Assembly (NCBI GenBank): GCA_002705085.1 | Contig: PAHO01000035.1 | Span: 1 to 38,506, forward strand | Source: Phycisphaerae bacterium | GTDB taxonomy: Bacteria > Planctomycetota > Phycisphaerae > Phycisphaerales > SM1A02 | Length of the DNA stretch: 38,506 bases | Direction: 5' to 3' | Shown: one piece after another, positions 24,473 to 33,828 of the stretch | How the letters are laid out: every line of letters begins with the position of its first letter | Numbering within the stretch: position 1 is the stretch's first letter | The notes under the pieces: model-generated | Told to the model about the DNA's origin: nothing | Databases searched by the model: none | What the model saw: only the letters and a program-made list of their open reading frames with translations | Position numbers and translations under genes: made by a program

Positions 24473-27017
24473 GCCGTGGCGGACGGCCCTCCTGCTCGGC
24501 ACCGTCGTGATTGCCACGACGCTTTCTGTCATGGTGGCCTGTGGTGCGAAGAGCGCGCAAGGCGCCGTCTCCTCTCGCCTCTCGGATTCCATCGGCAAAG
24601 CCACCGCCCGTGTGGTCCATCCTGGTGGCGGTCGGATCGAACGCAGCGTTTTGGAAACCGTCCGCGGTTGGCCCGGCGTTGCGATCGCCGTGGGAAGAAT
24701 GGACGGCTCGCTCACCCTTGAACGGGCCGATGGTGCCAAGGACCCGGAAACCCAATCCAAACGCCGCGTGGTGGTGGCGGCCGAAGGCATCGAGATTCCG
24801 AACGAATACGAGGTCCGAACGCTTCGGGTCGCAGAAGGTGTGCTCCCCACAGGCCCCAGCGAAGTGTTGCTCGACAAGCTTGCGGCCCAAAAGCTCGATG
24901 CTGAGGTCGGTACCGAATTGGTGATTCGCCGATTCGGCAAACCTATCCCCTTGAAAGTCACTGGTATTTGGGACCGACCCATCGTTGGGCCTTTGCAGAA
25001 CCCCACCGCCTTTGTCGAAATCGGCATCTTGGGTGAAGCCATCAACCGCCGAGATGGGCTGGGGACCATCGCCATCGTCCACGAAGAGGAGGTTGACGTC
25101 CCGGCTTTCGTCGAAGCACGGAGCAACGAAGTCCCAGAGTTCCTCTCGCTTGAAGCGGCCGACCTGGTGAAGAGTGGCTTCGATCGCCGCGTCCGCGGCG
25201 GCGAACTGACCACTTTGGTGGTCAGCGTGATGACCTTCCTCGGGGCAGGATTCATCATCGTCACCGGACTGACCACCGGGGTCTCCGAACGGCAACGCGA
25301 ATTGGCCGTGCTCCGTTCCGTGGGCGCAACCCGTGGCCAAGTGTTTCGATCCCAAATTCTCTTGGGACTTTGGCTCGGGGTCATCGGCGGACTTGGCGGC
25401 ATCCCATTCGGATTGGCGCTGACGCGGGTGGTGGCTGAGGTCTACGCCGACAAACTGCCCGATGGCATGCTGATCGACTGGCCGGGCATCGGACGAGCAT
25501 TGATTGGAGCCACCACCGCTGGTGTATTTGGCGCGGTGTATCCAGCATGGCTGGCCAGCCGAACTACGCCGCTGGACGGCATTTCCAACCTCGCCCGCAA
25601 CAACAGCAGACGTGACATCCAAGGCGTCACCATTGCCGGCTTCCTTCTGCTGGCCGTGGCTTGGGGCACCGCTTTTGTGGAGCGAGGGGAATCGCGCTAC
25701 TGGTACTACCTCTACGCGGGCTTGCCGAGTTTGCTCTTGGCCGCCTTCGCGCTGTCGGTGCCGTTGCTCACGGCCTTTGCCGCTTTTTTTGGTCGGCCCG
25801 TGGGTCGGCTCTTGGGTCTCCCCGGTGATGTCATCCGCGGGACCATCTTGACCACCCCCTTCCGGCATGGCATGACTTCCGGGGCACTGATGCTGGGATT
25901 GGCCATTCTCACCTCAGCATGGGCCGTAGGTGTGGCCACTCGGCGTGATTGGATTGATCGCATTCGGTTTGCAGATGGTTTCGCGGTAGACCCCGCGGGA
26001 TTCAATCAAGAGGATTTGGACGCGGTGCGCGGGTTGGACTTCATCACCGACACCTGTGAATTGAATCGGTTGCCCATCGAGATCGCCGACCAGCAAGTGT
26101 TCGGCCTTGAAGAAATTTCTTCAAAGAACGCCATGGGGATTGGATTCGACCCCGAAGTGTTCTTTGCCCTCAACGCCATTGACTGGACGGCTGGATCGCT
26201 CGACGAAGCCCTCCCCGCCTTGAAAGATGGCTCTGGGGTACTGGTCGCCGATCGCTTCCAAACCGCCAAAGGCTACGACGTGGGCGATCCCATCACCCTC
26301 AAAGTCGGTCGTGCGGAACAGGAGTTCACCATCGTGGGCATCGTGTCCTCGGCCGGGTTGGATCTGGCGACCCAACTCTTTGGAGTTCGGGACCTCTACT
26401 CGGAGTATTCCGTCTCCACGGTGTTCCTTGATCGAAAAGTAGTCGCCGAAGTGTTCGGTAACAACGAAGTGCACTTGCTTCAGGCCAATCTCTCGGACGG
26501 GGTTGATGACACGGAAGCGGAGCGTCTTATCGCCGAGGCCGCCCCAGGGGTGGTCTTCCGCTCGGGACGGTGGATCTTGGGCACCATTGATGACATCAGC
26601 CGAACTTCGATGGCCATCATGACCAGCGTGGCCTTTGGCGCCTTGGTCTTGGCGACGCTGGCCACCGGCAGTGTGGTCGCGGCCAACCTCCGCGGCCGGG
26701 CCTTTGAATACGGCGTCATGCGGAGTGTGGGCGCATCTCGTACGGCAGTGGCGCGCATCATTCTTGGCGAAGCGATCATCCTCTCGCTGACCGCGATCGT
26801 GATGGGGATCACCCTTGGAATGCATTTCGCCAACTTTGACCGCATGCACTACGCCGGATTGGTTGGGATCGAACTGCGACCCCGGCCCGTCCTGGGACCC
26901 ACCGTTCTGGGCGCGGCCACGACCCTCGGCATGTGTGTGCTCGCCTCAGCCATTCCGTTACGGAGGCTGCTGAATCAACCCCCCGCCGTACTCGTCGCGG
27001 CTGGACGCAACGAATGA
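24429..27017 (+). CDS. FtsX-like ABC transporter permease
   Basis: This is the membrane partner of the ATPase before it, 862 residues. The N-terminal membrane segment is TALLLGTVVIATTLSVMVA, followed by a large periplasmic MacB-like domain. Two FtsX repeats are visible. The first (TLVVSVMTFLGAGFIIVTGL...LAVLRSVGATRGQVF) lies mid-protein and the second (AFGALVLATLATGSVVAANL...GVMRSVGASRTAVA) near the C-terminus; each carries the coupling-helix motif RSVGA. ATG 24429 was chosen because GGAGG lies a few bases upstream and the sequence before it is shared coding of the ATPase. The stop overlaps the uvrB start. The cargo (lipoprotein, lipid or peptide) cannot be told from the sequence. Confidence 0.9.
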   Translation: MRPEWRLASSSRSGRPWRTALLLGTVVIATTLSVMVACGAKSAQGAVSSRLSDSIGKATARVVHPGGGRIERSVLETVRGWPGVAIAVGRMDGSLTLERADGAKDPETQSKRRVVVAAEGIEIPNEYEVRTLRVAEGVLPTGPSEVLLDKLAAQKLDAEVGTELVIRRFGKPIPLKVTGIWDRPIVGPLQNPTAFVEIGILGEAINRRDGLGTIAIVHEEEVDVPAFVEARSNEVPEFLSLEAADLVKSGFDRRVRGGELTTLVVSVMTFLGAGFIIVTGLTTGVSERQRELAVLRSVGATRGQVFRSQILLGLWLGVIGGLGGIPFGLALTRVVAEVYADKLPDGMLIDWPGIGRALIGATTAGVFGAVYPAWLASRTTPLDGISNLARNNSRRDIQGVTIAGFLLLAVAWGTAFVERGESRYWYYLYAGLPSLLLAAFALSVPLLTAFAAFFGRPVGRLLGLPGDVIRGTILTTPFRHGMTSGALMLGLAILTSAWAVGVATRRDWIDRIRFADGFAVDPAGFNQEDLDAVRGLDFITDTCELNRLPIEIADQQVFGLEEISSKNAMGIGFDPEVFFALNAIDWTAGSLDEALPALKDGSGVLVADRFQTAKGYDVGDPITLKVGRAEQEFTIVGIVSSAGLDLATQLFGVRDLYSEYSVSTVFLDRKVVAEVFGNNEVHLLQANLSDGVDDTEAERLIAEAAPGVVFRSGRWILGTIDDISRTSMAIMTSVAFGALVLATLATGSVVAANLRGRAFEYGVMRSVGASRTAVARIILGEAIILSLTAIVMGITLGMHFANFDRMHYAGLVGIELRPRPVLGPTVLGAATTLGMCVLASAIPLRRLLNQPPAVLVAAGRNE

Positions 27018-29113
27018 CCGAGCAGCGCCCATTTCGGATTGTGAGCGACTACGCACCAACCGGAGACCAGCCCGCCGCCATCGAAGCGCTGACCAAAGGC
27101 GTGCTCGCCGGTCAGAAGCACCAAGTGCTCTTGGGTGCCACCGGAACGGGAAAGACCTTCACGATGGCCAACCTCATCGAGCGGGTTCAACGTCCCACCT
27201 TGGTCCTCTGCCACAACAAGACGTTGGCCGCACAACTGTACGAAGAGATGAGGGCGCTCTTTCCTGACAACGCGGTCTCGTACTTCGTGTCGTACTACGA
27301 CTACTTCCAGCCTGAGGCGTACATCCCCCAACGCGACATCTACATCGAGAAGGATTCGTCTCGGAACGATGATTTGGATCGCTTGCGTCTCGCCGCCACC
27401 AGCAATCTCCTGTCTCGGCGGGACACGATTGTGGTGGCTTCCGTTTCTTGCATTTATGGATTGGGTTCTCCAGAGAACTACCGAAACCGAGTCTTGACCA
27501 TCACCCGCGGTGACGCCGTGGACCGTCGTGAATTGCTGTTGAGCCTGGTCGACATGCAGTACGGCCGCAGCGAACTCGATTTTCAGCGTGGTCAATTTCG
27601 AGCCCGAGGTGATGTCATTGAAGTTTGGCCCGCCTACGAGCAATACGCCGTCCGCATCGAACTGTTTGGGGACGAGGTGGACCGGATCGAGTTGGTCGAA
27701 CCCATTTCCGGCGAGGTGCTGGCCACGGAATCGCAGGTCTTTCTTTTTCCCGCGGTGCATTACGTGCTGGACAAAGATCGACTGACCGACGCTTTGGACC
27801 GCATCAAGGCCGAGCTCGACGCACGCGTGTTGGCTTTACGCAGCGAAGGCAAACTGCTCGAAGCCCAACGGTTGCTCTCTCGAACCAAGTACGACTTGGA
27901 AATGCTCGAAGAAGTTGGCTTTTGCCAAGGCGTGGAAAATTACTCAGCCCAACTCGAAGGCCGACCCAAAGGCTCCAGGCCGCACGCCATGCTCGATTAT
28001 TTTCGATTCGCACCCGATGGCAACGCCAATGACTGGCTGCTTCTCATCGACGAGTCCCACGTCACGATTCCCCAAGTCCGGGCCATGTACAACGGCGATC
28101 GCGCTCGCAAACAAGTGCTGGTGGACCATGGCTTCCGCCTGCCGTCAGCGATGGACAACCGGCCGTTGAAGTTTGAAGAGTTTGAAGGGCTGGTCCCGCA
28201 GGTGGTGCATGTGTCGGCCACGCCAGGGCCCTGGGAACTGGAGCAAGCCGATGGCGTGGTGGTGGAACAAATCATTCGTCCCACCGGTCTGCTTGACCCT
28301 ACGGTTGAGGTTCGACCCGCTCGGGGACAAGTGGAAGACCTGGTGGAAGAATGCGCTCGCATTGCCGCCGGTGGTGACCGAACGATCGTGACGGTGCTGA
28401 CCAAGCGTTTGGCCGAAGATCTGTGTCGCTACCTTGAGGGTCGAGACTTGCGAGTTCGGTGGTTGCACTCCGAAGTGGAGACTCTGGAACGACTGGAAAT
28501 TCTTCGCGCCTTGCGTGAAGGTGACTTCGATGTGCTCGTGGGGGTCAACCTGTTGCGAGAAGGATTGGATCTCCCCGAAGTGGTCTTGGTGGCCATCATG
28601 GATGCGGACAAGAGCGGCTTCTTGAGATCACCCACCAGCATGATCCAAACCATTGGGCGTGCCGCTCGGAACGATCGGGGTCGATGCATCATGTACGCCG
28701 ACAAGATGACCCCCGAAATGCAGCAAGCCATTGACGAAACCGAACGGCGGCGATCCATCCAGATGGCCCACAACGAAGCCCACGGGATCACGCCCACCAC
28801 CATTCAGAAAGAAATCCGTACCGGGATCGAGGATGAATTGGCTCCGAGCCGAGAAGCCCGAAAGAAAGCGACTCGCGGCATCAATACCAACAGAGTGGAC
28901 CGGGAGGCCTATCTGGAAGCCTTGCGCGCCGACATGATGGATGCCGCCGCCGATATGAAGTTTGAGCGGGCAGCCATGCTCCGGGATCGGATCCAAAAGG
29001 TTGAAGCATCCGAACCGGACGAAGACGGCACAATCGTTCAAGCCGATTTCGAGGACGATGAACCTACGGGCAAAAGTCGCCAAGGGAAGGGTCGACGCCG
29101 AACCCGGGGCTGA
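27014..29113 (+). CDS. uvrB: UvrABC excinuclease subunit B
   Basis: This is the damage-verification helicase of nucleotide excision repair, which loads from UvrA and recruits UvrC. It has 699 residues, with Walker A GATGTGKT (41-48) and the beta-hairpin that probes DNA (YYDYFQPEAYIPQRDIYIEK). The UvrA-binding domain follows, then the helicase motifs (LIDESHVTIPQVR, GVNLLREGLDLPEV, QTIGRAARN). A C-terminal UVR motif (DMKFERAAMLRDRIQKVE) binds UvrC. The ATG at 27014 overlaps the permease stop, which is unusual for uvrB, often found alone or with uvrA. No separate promoter is visible, so its expression should follow the gcvH-ABC transcript. purD follows after 48 bases. Confidence 0.96.
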   Translation: MTEQRPFRIVSDYAPTGDQPAAIEALTKGVLAGQKHQVLLGATGTGKTFTMANLIERVQRPTLVLCHNKTLAAQLYEEMRALFPDNAVSYFVSYYDYFQPEAYIPQRDIYIEKDSSRNDDLDRLRLAATSNLLSRRDTIVVASVSCIYGLGSPENYRNRVLTITRGDAVDRRELLLSLVDMQYGRSELDFQRGQFRARGDVIEVWPAYEQYAVRIELFGDEVDRIELVEPISGEVLATESQVFLFPAVHYVLDKDRLTDALDRIKAELDARVLALRSEGKLLEAQRLLSRTKYDLEMLEEVGFCQGVENYSAQLEGRPKGSRPHAMLDYFRFAPDGNANDWLLLIDESHVTIPQVRAMYNGDRARKQVLVDHGFRLPSAMDNRPLKFEEFEGLVPQVVHVSATPGPWELEQADGVVVEQIIRPTGLLDPTVEVRPARGQVEDLVEECARIAAGGDRTIVTVLTKRLAEDLCRYLEGRDLRVRWLHSEVETLERLEILRALREGDFDVLVGVNLLREGLDLPEVVLVAIMDADKSGFLRSPTSMIQTIGRAARNDRGRCIMYADKMTPEMQQAIDETERRRSIQMAHNEAHGITPTTIQKEIRTGIEDELAPSREARKKATRGINTNRVDREAYLEALRADMMDAAADMKFERAAMLRDRIQKVEASEPDEDGTIVQADFEDDEPTGKSRQGKGRRRTRG

Positions 29114-29161
29114 GAACCCGAAGGTAAGATTCTCCATCTCGCATCGAGAAAAGGAGTCACC

Positions 29162-30505
29162 GTGCCCAAACCCCCCGCTTGCCCTGACAAAGTCAACGTG
29201 TTGCTCATCGGCGGTGGCGGCCGAGAACATGCTTTGGGATGGAAGCTGAAAAAATCTGGGCGGCTGGGGAAACTGTGGATCGATGCCAAGAAGCATGGCG
29301 GCCTCTCGCCACTTGGGGAGTGCTGCCCCATATCAACCTCAGGCCCCTTCCACGAGAAATCGAACGACCTGTTTCAGCTCCGAAACTGGTGCGATGACAA
29401 CAACATCCAACTGGTTGTGGTCGGCCCCGAAGTGCCGCTGGCGGATGGGATCCACGATGCCTTGGCCACGGACACACGATTGGTTTTCGGCCCCACCGCC
29501 GATGGCGCCCGATTGGAAGCCGACAAAGGCTTTGCCAAACAATTGATGCGGGCTGCGAACGTGCCCACCGCCGACGCGCGGATGTTCACCAACGCCGAGG
29601 ATGCCTTGGAATACGTTCGTACCAAAGACGAACCCTGCGTGATCAAAGCGGCCGGGTTGGCGGCCGGCAAAGGGGTCATGATTTGCGGCACACTTGCGGA
29701 AGCAGAAGAGGCCATCACCCGCGTCATGGAAGACCGTGAGTTTGGGAAAGCTGGAGACACGCTCCTGATTGAGGAAATGCTTTCTGGTCCCGAGGTCTCC
29801 ATCTTGGCCCTCACCGATGGCAGTTCGTGCTGGATTCTTGACCCGGCCCAAGACCACAAAAGAGTTGGCGAAGGTGACACCGGACCCAACACCGGTGGGA
29901 TGGGTGCCTACTGCCCGGCGCCGGTCTTGGATGAAGAACAAATGGCCACCGTGGAACGAGACATCTTGGTGCCCATCTTGGATGCCCTGAAGCGGGAAGG
30001 CATTGTCTATCGCGGCGTGCTCTACGCCGGCTTGATGTTGACTAAGGCTGGGCCCAAAGTTCTCGAGTTCAACTGCCGCTTTGGTGACCCAGAGTGCCAA
30101 CCCCTCCTGGCCCGACTCAAAGGGGACATCATCAAGATCCTCTGGGATACCGCCGCGGGGAACCTCGCAAACACCAGCATTGAGTTTGACGAGCGCCCAG
30201 CGTGCTGTGTTGTGATGTGCAGCGCGGGATACCCCGGCGCCTACGAAAAAGGCAAAGCCATTCAAGGCATTGATGCCGCGCAGCAACTTGGGGCCCCGGG
30301 CGAACAAGTGATTGTCTTCCATGCCGGAACAAAGCACGAAGGCGGAGAAGTCGTGACGAGCGGCGGCCGCGTGTTGGGGGTCACCGCTTTGGCGAAAGAT
30401 TTGGATCGAGCAAGAGCCTTGGCCAATGAAGCGTGCGCCGTCATCGAGTTCGAAGGATCTTTTTTCCGATCGGACATCGGAGCAAAAGCGGACACCGAAT
30501 CCTGA
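29162..30505 (+). CDS. purD: Phosphoribosylamine--glycine ligase (GAR synthetase)
   Basis: This enzyme catalyses the second step of de novo purine synthesis, joining glycine to phosphoribosylamine with ATP. It is an ATP-grasp enzyme of 447 residues, with N-terminal VLLIGGGGREHALGWKL, VVVGPEVPLADGI, PCVIKAAGLAAGKGVMI, PNTGGMGAYCPAPVL and FNCRFGDPECQPLL all present. Translation starts at GTG 29162 after AAGGAG. It consumes glycine, and gcvH lies in the same gene string, although the link may be chance. The stop is six bases from the convergent cysteine desulfurase stop; no terminator hairpin separates them. Confidence 0.96.
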   Translation: MPKPPACPDKVNVLLIGGGGREHALGWKLKKSGRLGKLWIDAKKHGGLSPLGECCPISTSGPFHEKSNDLFQLRNWCDDNNIQLVVVGPEVPLADGIHDALATDTRLVFGPTADGARLEADKGFAKQLMRAANVPTADARMFTNAEDALEYVRTKDEPCVIKAAGLAAGKGVMICGTLAEAEEAITRVMEDREFGKAGDTLLIEEMLSGPEVSILALTDGSSCWILDPAQDHKRVGEGDTGPNTGGMGAYCPAPVLDEEQMATVERDILVPILDALKREGIVYRGVLYAGLMLTKAGPKVLEFNCRFGDPECQPLLARLKGDIIKILWDTAAGNLANTSIEFDERPACCVVMCSAGYPGAYEKGKAIQGIDAAQQLGAPGEQVIVFHAGTKHEGGEVVTSGGRVLGVTALAKDLDRARALANEACAVIEFEGSFFRSDIGAKADTES

Positions 30506-30511
30506 GGATGC

Positions 30512-31666
30512 TCAGACCGCGGCCGGAGCGAGCACCGAAAGCACCTTGCGTGCGGTCGCCTCACCGTCGAGCGGGAAGTCTCGCCCCACGCTGAAGCGCA
30601 AACTTGATCCAGCCATGGCTTCATCCATGCCTACCGCGAGAAGCGAATGCATGGGCTCCATCGATCCAGATGCGCACGCACTTCCCGCACTGCACGCCAC
30701 CCCAGCCTCGGAAAGTTGCAGCAGCAATCCTTCGGCCGGTCGACCTGGGAAACCCAAACAACTGGTGTTCCACAGACGATGGGCACACTCACTGTGCACG
30801 ACCAGTTCAGGGATGGCCGACCGCATGGTCCGTTCGAAGGCCGGCTGCCACTTCGCACATTCCGCTGGGGCATCACTTTCCAACCAAGCTTGGGCAAGTC
30901 GAGCGGCCACCCCAAGGCCAACCACACCGGGAACATTTTCGGTGCCGCCACGCCGCTCACGCTCTTGTGGCCCACCGATGTTTTGGGGAGACAAACGAAG
31001 TCCAGGACGAACCACCAAGGCACCAATACCTTTCGGGCCATGGAACTTGTGGCCACTCAACGTCAACAAGTCGACGGGGACTGCAGACAAATCCACGGGG
31101 ATCCGGCCGATGGCTTGGATGGCATCCGTGTGGAACCGCACCCCATGGGCTCGACAGACCGCACCGATCTCAGCAATGGGCTGAACCACTCCGGTTTCAT
31201 TGTTGGCCCACATCACACTGGCCAGCGCCGTGTTCTCGGGATCAACCGCAATCGCCTCTTCAACCACTTTTGGACGAACAATGCCACAGTCGTCCACGGG
31301 AAGGTTGACCAATTCGCAACGACCAAGGCGATCCAAGCGCTGAACACACTCGCGTACCGCGGCATGCTCCACTTCCGCCACCAGGACCCGGCGTCGATCG
31401 GGCAGCGCATCAAGTGTTCCCGCAATGGCAAGGTTGTCCGACTCTGTACCACCGCTGGTGAACACAATTTCTGACGGACGAACCCCAACCAAAGCAGCCA
31501 CTTCACCCCGGGCCAGTTCCACTCGGCGCCGCGCGGATTGACCGGCACGGTGAAGGCTGCTGGGATTGCCATGCTCATTCATGCACGACACCATGGACTC
31601 GATCACTTCCGGGTGAGCGATGGTCGTAGCGTTTGCATCCAGGTAGACAGATTCAGCGTGGGTCAT
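30512..31666 (-). CDS. Cysteine desulfurase (IscS/NifS family)
   Basis: This is a PLP enzyme that takes sulfur from cysteine for iron-sulfur clusters, thiolated tRNA or other cofactors. It has 384 residues from the ATG at 31664-31666. The PLP lysine is K207 in SGHKFHGPKG. The cofactor pocket stretches FTSGGTESDNLA and WANNETGVVQP are present. The persulfide cysteine is C331 in CSAGSACASGSMEPMH, matching the IscS-type loop (SGSAC then S-x-EP). No IscU, SufE or IscR gene is adjacent, so the sulfur acceptor is unknown. It lies 33 bases downstream of the MFS gene on the same strand. An in-frame start at 31693 would add nine residues and is less likely. Confidence 0.93.
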   Translation of the reverse strand: MTHAESVYLDANATTIAHPEVIESMVSCMNEHGNPSSLHRAGQSARRRVELARGEVAALVGVRPSEIVFTSGGTESDNLAIAGTLDALPDRRRVLVAEVEHAAVRECVQRLDRLGRCELVNLPVDDCGIVRPKVVEEAIAVDPENTALASVMWANNETGVVQPIAEIGAVCRAHGVRFHTDAIQAIGRIPVDLSAVPVDLLTLSGHKFHGPKGIGALVVRPGLRLSPQNIGGPQERERRGGTENVPGVVGLGVAARLAQAWLESDAPAECAKWQPAFERTMRSAIPELVVHSECAHRLWNTSCLGFPGRPAEGLLLQLSEAGVACSAGSACASGSMEPMHSLLAVGMDEAMAGSSLRFSVGRDFPLDGEATARKVLSVLAPAAV

Positions 31667-31699
31667 GGCATGGTTTCCGGTGCTTCGGCACAACTTAAG

Positions 31700-33532
31700 T
31701 CAAACCGGCTCCTCTTGAAGCGAATCTTCTGGGTCGCCTGACTCAGCATCCGAGAGCGGCACACTCCAGCCATCGGCCAATTGATGCCGTTGCAGCGAGC
31801 GAACCACCAGCACCAGCAAGGGCAACAGCAACATGGCAAAGACGGCACAAACCAACCAAATCCGGACCGAAGGCACTCCGATGATTCGAAGCATCTGGAA
31901 GATTGCGATCCCAACCAACCCAGGCAGGAAGGTGGAAGCGTTCCAAGTGCCAAGGAAGCGACCTCGTTCCGCAGCCGGAGCCAAATGCTGGATCAAGGCC
32001 AGCAAGGGCACCAAGTAGAAGCCTGCGCCGATCCCGCCAATAGCCAAGGCCAAACAATTGACCGCGTACAACATCATCCCATCTCGAGAGGCCAAGAACC
32101 CTTCAGCGCTGCTGGCCGTCGGCAAGAGGCCGCAGAGGCCAAAGCACACCCCCAAACAGACCACCCCCGCGGCCGCCAAGCCCAACCGAATGCGTTTGCC
32201 CGAGAGCAGTCCAGCCAGAACACAACCAGTTCCAATCGACAGACCCAAGAGCCCCTGCATGGCCGAGACCAAGGTTTCAGAGACCCCCAACACTTCTCGA
32301 TAATCGGGGAGCAAGACGATGGCGATGTGAGCGATGAGATAAAAAGCCGCGTCGGCGATCACCAAAAGAAGAAGCGGCGACTTGGACATGGCCACCAGCG
32401 AACGCCAGTAATCAGCAAACAAAGCATCAACAATCCGATGGGTCATGCTTCGTGCTTTGGGGAACACCACAAGTTGTGGAGACATCGGTGGCACCATCGG
32501 CAACGGAAGCAGGGCCAACAAGCCAAGTCCGGCCACAATGAGAACCATCAAGCCCGGCAACCAAGCCACACCTGGCGACTCGGGGCCCAGTGCGACCGTG
32601 GGGTCCGTCGAGCGTGATGAATCCACCACCAATGGCAAGGTGACCTGCGGGACTTCTTTCGAGACGGAAGCAGAATCAAGATCGGGCTCCGCGCTGGTCA
32701 AGATCAACTCAACCGACCGGGAAGGACCCTCGGAAGCCTCTGCAACTTGGGACGCAACTGACTGCGGCAAGGTGCTGACCCATGGTCCTTCGGGGAACGG
32801 TTGAGCAAAAACCAAGGTGGTCTCTCGGTCAAAGCCCGTACCGAGCAACTGACCCTCGATGGCGGAAGCCTCTCGCAACGGACCGCCCCCCGAGATGTAG
32901 GAGATCTGCAAGGAAGAGGCACCATCATCCGCCGCGCCTTCTCCTGAAGACTGGTCGACCAGAGGCGCAACGGCATCCACCCGAACGGGATCGCCAAGCC
33001 AGTGTTCATAAATGGGCCCCCCCGCCAACATGCCCACGATGACGGCCACATTGGTGGCCATCGACGTGATGCCATTGGCCTTGGGCAAATCACGCGGGCG
33101 AATCAGCGCCGGGATCAACCCATACTTCGAGGGGCCAAAAAAGGAGCTTTGCAAACCAAGCAAGAACATGGCCGCCAAGCCGATCACGACGCTGCCCTTC
33201 AGGAAGGCCAGCAACGCCAAGAGCGCGACCAAGACTTCGAGGGATTTGACCCCCCGCACCATGAGGCGCATGCCAAAGCGGTCGGTCAGTCGACCCGCAA
33301 ATCCGGAAAGCAAAATAAACGGAATGGTCAGTCCATACGCCGCCCACGCTTGACCACCGGGGCCAAGCAAGCCTCCCCAAATACCACCCGCAGCCAAAGC
33401 AAAAGAAAGGGTGCTTTTCAGGATGTTGTCGTTGAGCGCGGTCAGGAACTGAATCAACGTCAAGCCAAGGAAGCCAGGTTGAAGCACTCCGCGCTTCGGA
33501 GGGTGTTCGGATGGGGACTGAGCCTCAGACAC
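31700..33532 (-). CDS. LplT-like MFS transporter with large extracytoplasmic insertion
   Basis: This is a major facilitator protein of 610 residues. The opening LTLIQFLTALNDNILKSTL and the loop SSFFGPSKYGLIPALI are the patterns of the lysophospholipid transporter LplT and the N-terminal half of Aas-type proteins. Usual length is near 400, and the excess is one insertion at about residues 181-322 between TM5 and TM6. It is Ser/Glu/Pro-rich and by topology lies outside the cytoplasm. About twelve membrane segments can be counted in total. The start is GTG 33530-33532 with no clear ribosome site. Some LplT relatives carry acyltransferase domains; this one does not, though a PlsC domain is encoded at 20839-22311. 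Confidence 0.87.
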   Translation of the reverse strand: MSEAQSPSEHPPKRGVLQPGFLGLTLIQFLTALNDNILKSTLSFALAAGGIWGGLLGPGGQAWAAYGLTIPFILLSGFAGRLTDRFGMRLMVRGVKSLEVLVALLALLAFLKGSVVIGLAAMFLLGLQSSFFGPSKYGLIPALIRPRDLPKANGITSMATNVAVIVGMLAGGPIYEHWLGDPVRVDAVAPLVDQSSGEGAADDGASSLQISYISGGGPLREASAIEGQLLGTGFDRETTLVFAQPFPEGPWVSTLPQSVASQVAEASEGPSRSVELILTSAEPDLDSASVSKEVPQVTLPLVVDSSRSTDPTVALGPESPGVAWLPGLMVLIVAGLGLLALLPLPMVPPMSPQLVVFPKARSMTHRIVDALFADYWRSLVAMSKSPLLLLVIADAAFYLIAHIAIVLLPDYREVLGVSETLVSAMQGLLGLSIGTGCVLAGLLSGKRIRLGLAAAGVVCLGVCFGLCGLLPTASSAEGFLASRDGMMLYAVNCLALAIGGIGAGFYLVPLLALIQHLAPAAERGRFLGTWNASTFLPGLVGIAIFQMLRIIGVPSVRIWLVCAVFAMLLLPLLVLVVRSLQRHQLADGWSVPLSDAESGDPEDSLQEEPV

Positions 33533-33591
33533 GAAGGGGAGGATACGTCGAGCCGCTGGCCTAGGGTCGCAGTCGGGAGGGCCACGAGATC

Positions 33592-33617
33592 AAAAAAGCC
33601 CCGCAAATGCGGGGCTT
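33592..33617 (-). terminator. Intrinsic terminator after tRNA-Leu
   Basis: On the minus strand GCCCCGC, loop ATTT, GCGGGGC (33598-33615) is followed by TTTTTT (33597-33592). It begins a few bases after the tRNA 3' end, a textbook intrinsic terminator. It separates tRNA-Leu from the MFS gene. Confidence 0.9.
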
Positions 33618-33622
33618 GAGAG

Positions 33623-33708
33623 TGCGGATGAGAGGGCTCGAACCTCCACGGGATTTTACTCCCACAAGAACCTGAATCTTGCGCGTCTGCCAATTCCGCC
33701 ACATCCGC
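33623..33708 (-). tRNA. tRNA-Leu (anticodon CAG)
   Basis: Read on the minus strand: the acceptor GCGGATG pairs with CATCCGC, followed by discriminator A. The D region is CGGAATTGGCAGACGC. The anticodon stem CAAGA/TCTTG has loop TTCAGGT, giving CAG, which reads CUG. A long variable arm TGGGAGTAAAATCCCG is present, as required for a class II tRNA. The T arm is GGAGG-TTCGAGC-CCTCT. The length is 86 bases and CCA is not encoded. Confidence 0.95.
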
Positions 33709-33723
33709 GTGACGTGAGGGGAG

Positions 33724-33751
33724 ATTCTACCACGAGCCACATGAACGTCGA
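33724..33751 (-). promoter_or_regulatory. Probable promoter of tRNA-Leu
   Basis: On the minus strand TCGACG (33751-33746) and TAGAAT (33729-33724) are 16 bases apart. The -10 box ends 15 bases before the tRNA, leaving a leader of about 8 bases. The recA coding end lies about 78 bases upstream of it. Confidence 0.45.
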
Positions 33752-33828
33752 GGCCGATGATTTGGCATCAAAAGGCAGCCAAGGTGGGCCGACTTCGAGG
33801 GCAAGACGAAATCACGAATTCGATGTGA

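Noticed and set aside
24330-25868. A 512-codon minus-strand frame across the permease
   Set aside because: Its composition is low-complexity and Gly/Gln/His-rich, as expected of an antisense frame; the plus strand has the FtsX motifs.
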